A stretch of 64,000 nucleotides of DNA, taken from SAR202 cluster bacterium. Lineage in GTDB: Bacteria; Chloroflexota; Dehalococcoidia; Lucifugimonadales; Lucifugimonadaceae. Below, piece by piece: positions 55,901 to 64,000 of the stretch. A program made the position numbers and the translations under genes. The notes under the pieces are model-generated. The model was given only the letters and a program-made list of their open reading frames with translations. It made no database searches and was not told the DNA's origin. The DNA lies in assembly GCA_009392285.1 (NCBI GenBank), contig VFGU01000012.1, forward strand, positions 100,045-164,044, read 5' to 3'. Numbering within the stretch: the first letter of the stretch is position 1; every line of letters begins with the position of its first letter.

Positions 55901-56067
55901 TATCTGGAGATAAAGATCTAATTGATTCTGTAAATCAGAACTTAGAGTTTTTTAAAAATCAGATTCTTGCTAAAGAAGTAATATTCGATGGCAAAGACAA
56001 TGAATTTGATTTTGAAGAAAAACTTAATGGAATCATGTCTTGCTTCAAAATAATTAAGTTAAATTAG
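52939..56067 (+). CDS. ileS: Isoleucyl-tRNA synthetase (type-2/eukaryotic-like)
   Basis: [58 protein letters not shown]. Confidence 0.96.
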   Translation: [1042 protein letters not shown]

Positions 56068-57131
56068 TTTTTATCTAACACTAGTGAAACTTCTATTTCC
56101 TCTTGACCTCTGATTATATTTAATCTGATAGTATCTCCAGGCCTAAAGTTGTAAGTCCAACTTATGTACTCTCCATAACTTCTAACAGGCTTGTTTTCTA
56201 TTGAGATAATTATATCTCCAGGCAATAATCCTGATTTAACTGCTGGACTATCTGTGGCTATTTCTAGAATTGCCACTCCTTTGAAATTTTCATCTAGTTC
56301 ACATAAATTGTATCCAACTTCACACAAAGTATTAATAAAATTAGGATCCAAAGTCCTGCCCTCTATTCCATCTCTAGGAATTTGAACTTCTCCAAATTCT
56401 AATAAATCGTTTATGTATCTAAGTACAAGGTCAGAACTTATGGCAAAACCTATCCCTTCAGCACCTCTCATAATGGTACTATTTAGTCCTACTAATTTTC
56501 CTGAAAGATTAACAAGAGGTCCGCCCGAATTCCCTTCATTAATTGCAGCATCAGTTTGAATCATATCTGTTAATGTTCTGTCATCTTCAGTTTCTATTAC
56601 CCTTTCTTTAGCACTAACGATTCCGGCTGTAACAGTAGGTGTTCCAGCCAATCCGAAAGCATTGCCTAAAGCAATAACCCAGTCACCAACCTTTAATTCT
56701 TTAGAACTACTAAATTCTATAGGTACTAATTCTTGTTCGGTATCTATTTTTATTAGAGCAATATCACTATAAGGAACTCTTCCGATAATTTTACCTTGAT
56801 ATACTGACTCATCATTCAAAATAACTGAAATTTCTCTAGCATCTTTTATTACATGATCATTGGTAACAATGTATCCATCTTCAGAAATTATCACACCACT
56901 TCCATCAGCAGACCTGATCCTTGGTATAAAAAATCTATCCAACGCTACTGTTGAAATATTTATAGCTACTACAGAAGGAGAAACATATTCAATAGTTTTG
57001 CTTAAACTTGGAAGGTATATCTCAGGTTCTGGAGTAGTTGTGGGCACCTCTTTGTCTATATTAGAACTACATGAAAATACTAATAAAAATAGTAGAGTTA
57101 TAGGCAATAAACTTTTTTCTATCTTATTCAC
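56064..57131 (-). CDS. HtrA/DegP-like trypsin-family serine protease with PDZ domain, lipoprotein
   Basis: GSGVIISEDGYIVTNDHVI, SDIALIKID, INEGNSGGPLVNLSGKLVGLN, PDZ-like GLLPGDIIISIENKPV. Confidence 0.92.
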   Translation of the reverse strand: MNKIEKSLLPITLLFLLVFSCSSNIDKEVPTTTPEPEIYLPSLSKTIEYVSPSVVAINISTVALDRFFIPRIRSADGSGVIISEDGYIVTNDHVIKDAREISVILNDESVYQGKIIGRVPYSDIALIKIDTEQELVPIEFSSSKELKVGDWVIALGNAFGLAGTPTVTAGIVSAKERVIETEDDRTLTDMIQTDAAINEGNSGGPLVNLSGKLVGLNSTIMRGAEGIGFAISSDLVLRYINDLLEFGEVQIPRDGIEGRTLDPNFINTLCEVGYNLCELDENFKGVAILEIATDSPAVKSGLLPGDIIISIENKPVRSYGEYISWTYNFRPGDTIRLNIIRGQEEIEVSLVLDKN

Positions 57132-57188
57132 TGCTATATTTTACCATAGAGAATTACGAATATTTAAGGAAAATCATATAATGTTATT

Positions 57189-58664
57189 ATGCCTTCAAAA
57201 TCATCAAAATCATCAAGTATTAGGCCAAGAGATACTAATCTAAAGCCCATTAAAATAAAAAGTGAAGTTAGAAGTGCTTCAGAGAGAGGTGCTTCATCTC
57301 CTCTAATAGTGGTTTATGGATTCTTGGCTTTAATATTATTTGGAGCAATCTTACTTTTCCTGCCTTTTTCTCATAATGAACCTATCTCATTTATTGATTC
57401 TTTATTTACGGCGACGTCTGCATCGACTGTTACTGGTTTAACTGTTTTGGATACCTCAACTAGTTGGTCTTTATTTGGTCAGATTGTTATAGCTTTTTTA
57501 ATTGTAATTGGAGGGATTGGATTTATGACTGGGGCTGCATTTTTTCTATTAGCTGCAGGGCAGTCTCTTGGGCTTAGAAGAAGTGTTCAAATCGGAGAAG
57601 GCTTAGGTGCTGATAATCTAGGTTCTATTGGAAATTTGGTTTGGAAAGTTGTTTTATCTTCTCTATCATTTCAAATAGCAGGAATATTTATTTTCTTTAT
57701 TTTATTTTCTTATTCTTATGGTTTTAGTAACATTCAGCAAAACGCTTGGTATTCCATATTTCATTCAATTTCCTCTTTTAATAACGCAGGTTTTACAATT
57801 TTTGGTTTTGGTAACAATCTTGAACCTTTTTCTAGAGGTGCAGTCAATAATATAGTTTTGATTGTGACAACAGTAATGTTCTTTTTTGGCGGAATTGGAT
57901 ATTTTGTCATGAATGATCTGGTTCATCACCGCAGAATATTGGGTAGTAAAGGTTTTAGAAGATTTAGAGTACTTCTTAGTTTGGAGACAAAATTGATACT
58001 AGTAGGTTCTTTGGTTCTTGCATTTGCTGGTGCTATTTTAATTTATCTTTTTGAGTTTTCTAATCCTAATACCTTGGGCTCTATGACATTAACTGAAAAA
58101 ATTATAAACAGTATTTTTACCTCTATGTCTACAAGGACGGCTGGCTTCAATTCATTTGATATGTCGCAATCCAATGATTATACGAATTTAGTGTGTACTT
58201 TTTTAATGTTTATAGGCGGAGGGCCTGCATCAACAGCAGGAGGGATAAAAATTACTACTTTTATACTGGCAGTGTTAATGATAATGAGCCACATAAGAGG
58301 ATCTAATAATATTTCATTCTTTGGAAGAGAAATTCCTTATGATATTGGAGTAAGGGCTATGGTTATATTGATTTTGAGTATTTTTATAATTGGAGTTGCA
58401 GTGTTAGTGACTTTATTTATTGAGTTCTCTAATTCAACTAGAGATCATTATTTTGTACATTTAGTTTTTGACACAATTTCAGCTTTTAGTACTAATGGAA
58501 TGTCTACTGGATCTAGTCAAGATATTAGCAACACCTCAAAGATATTATTTTCATTTATTATGTTCGTAGGGAGACTAGGACCTATGACATTAGCATTATT
58601 GTTAGCCGGATCGCAAAAGCCTGTTGATTATAGATTTTTTCAAGAGAAGGTTAGAATAGGGTAA
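57189..58664 (+). CDS. TrkH/KtrB-family potassium transporter
   Basis: ATSASTVTGLTVLDTS, SSFNNAGFTIFG, TSMSTRTAGFNSFDMS, FSTNGMSTGSS; GGGPASTAGGIKITTF. Confidence 0.94.
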   Translation: MPSKSSKSSSIRPRDTNLKPIKIKSEVRSASERGASSPLIVVYGFLALILFGAILLFLPFSHNEPISFIDSLFTATSASTVTGLTVLDTSTSWSLFGQIVIAFLIVIGGIGFMTGAAFFLLAAGQSLGLRRSVQIGEGLGADNLGSIGNLVWKVVLSSLSFQIAGIFIFFILFSYSYGFSNIQQNAWYSIFHSISSFNNAGFTIFGFGNNLEPFSRGAVNNIVLIVTTVMFFFGGIGYFVMNDLVHHRRILGSKGFRRFRVLLSLETKLILVGSLVLAFAGAILIYLFEFSNPNTLGSMTLTEKIINSIFTSMSTRTAGFNSFDMSQSNDYTNLVCTFLMFIGGGPASTAGGIKITTFILAVLMIMSHIRGSNNISFFGREIPYDIGVRAMVILILSIFIIGVAVLVTLFIEFSNSTRDHYFVHLVFDTISAFSTNGMSTGSSQDISNTSKILFSFIMFVGRLGPMTLALLLAGSQKPVDYRFFQEKVRIG

Positions 58665-58678
58665 AAAGGGAGGATTAA

Positions 58679-59362
58679 TTGAAAATAACTCAAGTAGCTG
58701 TAATAGGATTAGGTAGGTTTGGCATTACTGTGGCTACTACTTTGTACCAAATGGGACATGATGTGCTAGCTATTGATGTTAATCCTGATAAAGTTCAAGA
58801 GTTGGCAGGTCAAGTAACTTATGCAGTTGCAGCTGATGCTACTGATGAGTCTAGTTTGAAAGAATTAGGTATAGAAAAATTTGAATATGCTGTGGTCGCA
58901 ATTGGGTCTAATACCGAAGCAAGTATTATGGTAAGTGTTTTACTTAAATCTCTTAATATTGGGGTAGTAATAGCAAGAGCTGTTTCAAAACTACAAGGAG
59001 ACACACTGGAAAGAATTGAAGTGGATAAGGTTGTTTATCCAGAGAGTGAGAGAGGAAGAGCATTAGCCCATGACTTATTTTTACCTGGGATCCAACAGTA
59101 TATGGAACTTACATCCACTTATGGAATAAGTAAAATTAAAGTTCCTGCAAGGTTCATTAGTCAAACCTTAAAGAATAGCAATTTTAATAATTTAAGAGAT
59201 AGATATGGGGTGGCACTAATAGCTATTCAAAGAGGAGAGGATATAATCTTAAATCCTGATGAGAATCAAACATTAACATCTAACGATACACTTATAATTG
59301 CAGGCCCTGATGAAAAAATTTCAGACATTGTTGGCCCAACAAATATTAATCCTAGTGAGTAA
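58679..59362 (+). CDS. TrkA/KtrA-type RCK regulatory subunit
   Basis: VAVIGLGRFGITVATTLYQMGHDVLAID, RCK_C domain; TTG start. Confidence 0.93.
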   Translation: MKITQVAVIGLGRFGITVATTLYQMGHDVLAIDVNPDKVQELAGQVTYAVAADATDESSLKELGIEKFEYAVVAIGSNTEASIMVSVLLKSLNIGVVIARAVSKLQGDTLERIEVDKVVYPESERGRALAHDLFLPGIQQYMELTSTYGISKIKVPARFISQTLKNSNFNNLRDRYGVALIAIQRGEDIILNPDENQTLTSNDTLIIAGPDEKISDIVGPTNINPSE

Positions 59363-59367
59363 TTTTT

Positions 59368-59808
59368 ATGGATAAAATTTTAGTTATATTAGACAAAATA
59401 GAAGTAAATAATAAATTGATGGCAGATGATATTCAGCCATTAATTAAAGTTAAGGGTCTAGAGATTTTTTATGCTTCCTTTGTTCAAATTCCTTTGCAAT
59501 ATCCTATTGATACTGAAGATAAGTATTTCAAAAAGGATTTTGAAATAGCAGAGCAGTCACTAAAAAGTTTTGAATCAGAGATGAATATAAAAAAAATTCC
59601 CAAATCAAGAAAAAGCGGGGGATTGTTTAAGGTTAGGGATGTGAATTATGGAATTATTGAGCAAACTTATTTAAATTCTATAGATTTAGTAATTGTGCCA
59701 AAGAAAATCATTCAATCTAATTCCAACAGATTTAATGACGAATCTTATTTAAGTAAGATAATAAATAGTTTAAATTCTTCAATTATGATTTGGCGAGGTC
59801 AAGAATAG
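59368..59808 (+). CDS. UspA-like hypothetical protein
   Basis: ILVILDKIEVNN..., LDLVIVPKKI-like C-terminal pattern; in the K+ operon. Confidence 0.5.
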   Translation: MDKILVILDKIEVNNKLMADDIQPLIKVKGLEIFYASFVQIPLQYPIDTEDKYFKKDFEIAEQSLKSFESEMNIKKIPKSRKSGGLFKVRDVNYGIIEQTYLNSIDLVIVPKKIIQSNSNRFNDESYLSKIINSLNSSIMIWRGQE

Positions 59809-60213
59809 ATGAGAGCATTAATTATTGGATCTAGTGTTGCCGCGAGACAGATTGGAGAATCTTTGATCGAAAAGGTTGATGAGTTAGTATTTTTAGACTT
59901 CGATTCTTATAAATTTCATTCTTGGGGTTTATTTAAAGGCGATAATGCTAGTTTTCAATCAGGTGATTTAGAAAAGATGAACACTCTATTAGATGCTGGT
60001 CTAGAAGAATTAGATATATTAATAGTTGATGCAGGGGATGATGCACTGAGTTTGTTTGTTGCTCAAAAATGCAAGATCAGTTTATCAACCGCTATATTTA
60101 TAGTTTTAGATGATATGTCTGTTGCAGATATATATGAGAGTTCAGGTTTTATAATATTAGATTCTCATAATTTAGGTTTAGATAAAATAATAAAATATTT
60201 AGAGAAATTTTAA
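59809..60213 (+). CDS. RCK_N (TrkA-N)-like protein, single domain
   Basis: MRALIIGSSVAARQIGESLIEKVDELVFLDFD; Rossmann-like, degenerate glycine loop. Confidence 0.65.
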   Translation: MRALIIGSSVAARQIGESLIEKVDELVFLDFDSYKFHSWGLFKGDNASFQSGDLEKMNTLLDAGLEELDILIVDAGDDALSLFVAQKCKISLSTAIFIVLDDMSVADIYESSGFIILDSHNLGLDKIIKYLEKF

Positions 60214-60905
60214 TGAAGAAAAATATTATTATTAATGGAATAAACGATGAGTCTCGAGCTTTATACGAGGACCTTTTGGATCATGATTTAAATGATGTGG
60301 TATTTATAGATTCAAATAGAGATTTAGTTAATGATTTAAACTATAAATCTGACACTCCAATTGCATATTTAGGCAATCCTATTTCTCCTGAATTTTTAGA
60401 ATTTGTTGGTATTAATAGAGAAGATTCTGAAGCTATATTTGTTTCCATGACAAATAGTGATCCAGTTAATCTAATTTCCTGTGAAATTGCAAAATTAAAA
60501 TATGAATTATCACAAGTAATATCTATTGTTAATAGTAAAGAAAACATTCCTCTTTTCAATGCTAATGGGATAAGTGAATTAGTATTGAGAGAAAAATCTA
60601 TAATAGAGATAATACTTAACACTGCCGGGGTGACATTGCCAGTACGACTGATGGATATACAGTCAAAAGGAACATCAGTATGGTCAATAAGAATACCTTC
60701 AGGATCAGAAATAATTGGCAATGACTTGTCTAAATTAAAAATTCCATTTAGGGCAATAATTTTAGGGAAAATAGATAGCAAAGGAAATCCTTATCAATCA
60801 ACCGAGAATGTAGATATCGAGGAGGACGATACTATATTAATTATTTCTTCAAACAGAAATGAAGAATCAATGACAAGATTTTTTCAAGGGAATGAAAATG
60901 GTTAA
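60213..60905 (+). CDS. TrkA-like RCK_N + RCK_C protein
   Basis: IIINGINDESRALYEDLLDHDLNDVVFIDSNRDLV, C-terminal IRIPSGSEIIGNDLSKLKIPFRAIILGK...EEDDTILIISS. Confidence 0.78.
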   Translation: MKKNIIINGINDESRALYEDLLDHDLNDVVFIDSNRDLVNDLNYKSDTPIAYLGNPISPEFLEFVGINREDSEAIFVSMTNSDPVNLISCEIAKLKYELSQVISIVNSKENIPLFNANGISELVLREKSIIEIILNTAGVTLPVRLMDIQSKGTSVWSIRIPSGSEIIGNDLSKLKIPFRAIILGKIDSKGNPYQSTENVDIEEDDTILIISSNRNEESMTRFFQGNENG

Positions 60906-61734
60906 TAGTTCAAATATTGGTTATCTTGGACCTAAAGGTACGTATAGTTCTAAGGCTTCAGAATTGTACTCCACAAAACTAAATCAAGTCCCTTTCAATT
61001 CTATAAATGAGGTTTTAGGCTCATTGAAAGATAAAACTTGTGACCTAGTTATAGTGCCTCTTGAGAATAGTATTCAAGGATCAATTGTTGAAGTATTGGA
61101 TTTTCTTGCAGATGAAGAAAATAATTATAATATTGTTGATGAACTTAATTTAAATATTAATCATTCAATATATACACTTAAAAGATTTAATAATCATAAT
61201 TTTGAAGTAATTTTCAGTCATCCTCAAGCTTTAGGTCAGTGTTATAAATATATAAATAATAATTATGCGAATGTAGAATTGAAAATTTCTAATAGTACAG
61301 CAGACTCTATTAATGATTTAGAAGAATATAATGCTCCAGGTGCATTTATAGGACCTCCTTGGTTGAAGGATAATGAGAAAGTCATCTTGATAGGTGAAAA
61401 TATTCAGTCCGTAAAGAATAATGTAACTAGATTTGTGATAATCAGTAATGATTTTCGCAAAGAAATAACTCATAATGATAAAACATCACTAGTAATATCC
61501 TTTAATGGTGATTCTCCTGGATCTTTATATAATGCCTTAGAACCTTTTGCAGTAAGTCAGATAAATATGACAAAGATAGAATCTAGACCAACCAAAGAGA
61601 AACTAGGAAATTATTATTTTTTCATTGATGTGGAAGGCAATGCAAAAGATGAAAAACTTTCTTCGTGTCTAAGTAAAATTGAAAAGATATGCAATTTAAA
61701 GATCTTAGGGTCCTACCCAATCTTTAAAGGTTAA
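60892..61734 (+). CDS. pheA: Prephenate dehydratase
   Basis: IGYLGPKGTYSSKASELY, VPLENSIQGSIVEVLDFL, HPQALGQC, NVTRFVIIS, ACT domain ESRPTKEKLGNYYFFID. Confidence 0.95.
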   Translation: MKMVNSSNIGYLGPKGTYSSKASELYSTKLNQVPFNSINEVLGSLKDKTCDLVIVPLENSIQGSIVEVLDFLADEENNYNIVDELNLNINHSIYTLKRFNNHNFEVIFSHPQALGQCYKYINNNYANVELKISNSTADSINDLEEYNAPGAFIGPPWLKDNEKVILIGENIQSVKNNVTRFVIISNDFRKEITHNDKTSLVISFNGDSPGSLYNALEPFAVSQINMTKIESRPTKEKLGNYYFFIDVEGNAKDEKLSSCLSKIEKICNLKILGSYPIFKG

Positions 61735-61985
61735 TCTTCTTCAAGTTCTTCTCTAAGAGAATCTGCAACCCTTTTACCTTCATTAGTCGCTTCTATTATT
61801 CTTTCTCTTGCAAATTCAGTTAAATCTTTAGCTTTATCTCGCCACTCATTACTTGCTTCAGTTAGAATTGCCCTAGTTTCATCTCCAGGCCTAGGGGCAA
61901 AAATCAAGCCACCAATCAGGCCCATTATACCTCCAATTATAAATCCACTCGAAAATCCTGAATCATTATCATTACTCATTATCAT
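61731..61985 (-). CDS. YtxH-domain protein
   Basis: GFIIGGIMGLIGGLIFAPRPGDETRAIL. Confidence 0.82.
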   Translation of the reverse strand: MIMSNDNDSGFSSGFIIGGIMGLIGGLIFAPRPGDETRAILTEASNEWRDKAKDLTEFARERIIEATNEGKRVADSLREELEED

Positions 61986-62298
61986 TACTCTTCTTTCCCT
62001 TTTTTGAATTTTTATTAGCTGCTTTTTTCCTCTTATTTTTACTTCTCTTTGATACTGAGTCAGTAAATTTTTTGAGTGTTAGAGCCCCATTAATAATACT
62101 TGCAAAAGGTTTTGGAACAGTTTCTTTTATCTTATTTTTTAAAGAATCAATCTCATTTATTGAGCCTTCTATATAGCCAATTATCTTTTTTACTCTAATA
62201 AAAATAATCAATATTAATATCGTCGTAGTAAACAAAAAGATAAAACTAGAAATTATTCCAAATATTATCAATATGTCTCTTATTGAAGCTATAGTCAT
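61972..62298 (-). CDS. Small membrane protein with one N-terminal TM and basic tail (DUF948-like)
   Basis: IIFGIISSFIFLFTTTILILIIFIRVKKIIGYIEGSI then KRSKNKRKKAANKNSKKGKK. Confidence 0.6.
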   Translation of the reverse strand: MTIASIRDILIIFGIISSFIFLFTTTILILIIFIRVKKIIGYIEGSINEIDSLKNKIKETVPKPFASIINGALTLKKFTDSVSKRSKNKRKKAANKNSKKGKKSNDNE

Positions 62299-62387
62299 TT
62301 CACAAATTTATTTATGATTAATTAAATTGATATTAACAATAAAAATTAATTTGGTAAATTATTTATAATTAATTATTAACTAATTAC

Positions 62388-63905
62388 TTAATAACTTTGA
62401 TCTATAAAATCTTTTAATTTCTTAGATCTAGTAGGATGTCTGAGTTTCCTAAGAGCCTTTGCTTCTATCTGTCTGATTCTTTCTCTGGTAACACCAAATT
62501 CTCTTCCTACTTCTTCAAGAGTTCTGCTCCTCCCGTCTTCTAACCCAAACCTTAATTGAAGAACTCTTTGTTCTCTAAGATTCAAACTTTCTAATACCAT
62601 TCCCACATGTGACTTTAGTAAATTATTGGATGCTGCTTCAACTGGAGACAGAGATTTTTCATCTTTTATAAAATCAGCCAAATGAGAGTCATCTTCTTCT
62701 CCTATAGGAGTTTCTAAAGAGACGGGCTCCTGTGAAATTTTTAGGATTTCTCTAACTTTAGATGGAGGGAGATCCATTTCTTGTCCAATTTCCTTTGTAG
62801 TTGGCTCTCTTCCATACTCTTGTACTAATTTCCTACTTACCCTTAGTAATTTATTTATGGTTTCTACCATATGAACTGGTATTCTTATAGTTCTTGCTTG
62901 GTCTGCAATCGCTCGTGTTATTGCTTGCCTTATCCACCATGTTGCATATGTACTAAATTTATATCCTTTTCTAAATTCAAATTTTTCCACAGCCCTAATT
63001 AATCCAATATTTCCTTCTTGGACTAAATCGAGTAAGGACATACCTCTTCCAATGTATTTTTTAGCTACACTTACCACTAATCTTAGATTTGCCTGAACTA
63101 AGTGCTCGCTGCACTGCTTGGCATTATATTCTAATTTAGATATGTGATTTTTTAGCAATCCTTCAAGATCTTCATCTGTAAAATTTCCTATAGGTATATT
63201 TTTTCTTTTAGTTTTCTTCTTTAATATTTTTATTTCGTCTTCATCATCAAACATATGCTCAAACAGCCAGTCCGGGAATATTTGTATTCCTGCTGATAGA
63301 TCAGAAATATTTGTATGTATTTCCTCCTCTGACATATTTAATGAGTCAGACATCTCTCTTATCATTTGTTCTTGTTCTTCGGATTTAGTGGCACTATTAA
63401 GAAAATCTTCAATTCCTCCGGTTAAAATGTTTTTTACATTCAAATCTGTAGCATCTTCGGGCTCTGTTTTTTGTTTTAATTCTTCTATTAGGTCAGTGTT
63501 GGATCCAATTTTTTTTAAGAAATCTTTTAACATAAAAATATTTGGATTATCCTGATCAGCATTCTCTCTAAGGAAATTTTTTATTATCTTCCCATTTTCT
63601 ACTTGCTTAGCTAAATCTTTTTCGCCTTGTGCATTTAATAAATTTACCTTACCTATTTCTCTTAAATACATTCTTACAGGATCATCAGTTATATCTGCTT
63701 CAGTAATGCTTGCTTCCCATGTTGGATCTTCTTCAATCTCGTTTACTTGATCTTGGGTTGGTTCGCCCCAAGAATCAGTGAATTCAGAAGTTGCTCCTGG
63801 AAGCAATTTCCTTAATACTCTTGAAGCATCTTGGTTGCTCTCATCATCATTAGAATCTGAAGTAAAAGATACTGATATTGAATTTAATGGATCGTCTTGT
63901 GTCAT
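62388..63905 (-). CDS. rpoD: Primary RNA polymerase sigma factor
   Basis: [109 protein letters not shown]. Confidence 0.97.
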   Translation of the reverse strand: MTQDDPLNSISVSFTSDSNDDESNQDASRVLRKLLPGATSEFTDSWGEPTQDQVNEIEEDPTWEASITEADITDDPVRMYLREIGKVNLLNAQGEKDLAKQVENGKIIKNFLRENADQDNPNIFMLKDFLKKIGSNTDLIEELKQKTEPEDATDLNVKNILTGGIEDFLNSATKSEEQEQMIREMSDSLNMSEEEIHTNISDLSAGIQIFPDWLFEHMFDDEDEIKILKKKTKRKNIPIGNFTDEDLEGLLKNHISKLEYNAKQCSEHLVQANLRLVVSVAKKYIGRGMSLLDLVQEGNIGLIRAVEKFEFRKGYKFSTYATWWIRQAITRAIADQARTIRIPVHMVETINKLLRVSRKLVQEYGREPTTKEIGQEMDLPPSKVREILKISQEPVSLETPIGEEDDSHLADFIKDEKSLSPVEAASNNLLKSHVGMVLESLNLREQRVLQLRFGLEDGRSRTLEEVGREFGVTRERIRQIEAKALRKLRHPTRSKKLKDFIDQSY

Positions 63906-64000
63906 CGGTTTTGGTTAGATTGCATTTCTTTTAATAATTTATTAGTAGTCAAACTATCTTTTATTACGTTGTCTATTGTGTCTGCATTAGATTCAAGACC
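63902..64000 (-). CDS. C-terminal fragment of the gene upstream of rpoD, possibly DNA primase (partial)
   Basis: Own translation [32 protein letters not shown]; stop overlaps the rpoD start (ATGA). dnaG identity is inferred from the common dnaG-rpoD order only. Confidence 0.45.
   Translation of the reverse strand, partial: GLESNADTIDNVIKDSLTTNKLLKEMQSNQNR

Noticed and set aside
60341-60781. 146-aa minus-strand ORF opposite the RCK-like gene
   Set aside because: Shadow ORF; coding strand has a clear TrkA-like pattern and operon context
1-64000. CRISPR arrays, transposons, prophage or toxin-antitoxin systems
   Set aside because: No regularly spaced direct repeats, transposase/integrase motifs or recognisable TA pairs found by reading; a dedicated search tool could still reveal degraded elements

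Overview
This 64 kb, AT-rich, gene-dense bacterial window has short intergenic gaps and many overlapping operons. The gene content resembles a free-living marine Chloroflexota/SAR202-like genome, but that placement is inference only. Recognisable blocks, left to right: a DUF1289 fragment, a mannonate-dehydratase-like gene, rsmG, a formylglycine-generating enzyme with a linked HExxH lipoprotein, and hflKC. Next come a trp operon (trpS, two trpE-like genes, trpG, D, C, F; no trpAB), a Cys-less DUF5679-like protein, pheST, moeA, caa3-type cytochrome oxidase genes, rdgB and moaA. Then a class I FBPase with a C-terminal XRE-type HTH, a class I aldolase, an RNase HI-MoaC fusion, an envelope/sugar block, and pstS plus an aquaporin. 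A tandemly duplicated membrane-protein gene and thioredoxin-like lipoproteins follow. A compact phosphonate-biosynthesis cluster has PepM fused to an NTP-transferase, split Ppd, an Fe-type alcohol dehydrogenase and a stand-alone cytidylyltransferase. The right end holds a molybdenum hydroxylase with a MoaD-like protein, a type-2-like ileS, an HtrA-like protease, a Trk/Ktr K+ module, pheA and rpoD. Three tRNAs are present (Met-CAT, Arg-GCG, Val-TAC). I saw no CRISPR array, rRNA, transposase or integrase. The strongest leads are the phosphonate cluster, the RNase HI-MoaC fusion, the FBPase-HTH fusion, the tandem duplication that left a decayed copy of the next gene's start, and the large inverted repeat in front of pstS.
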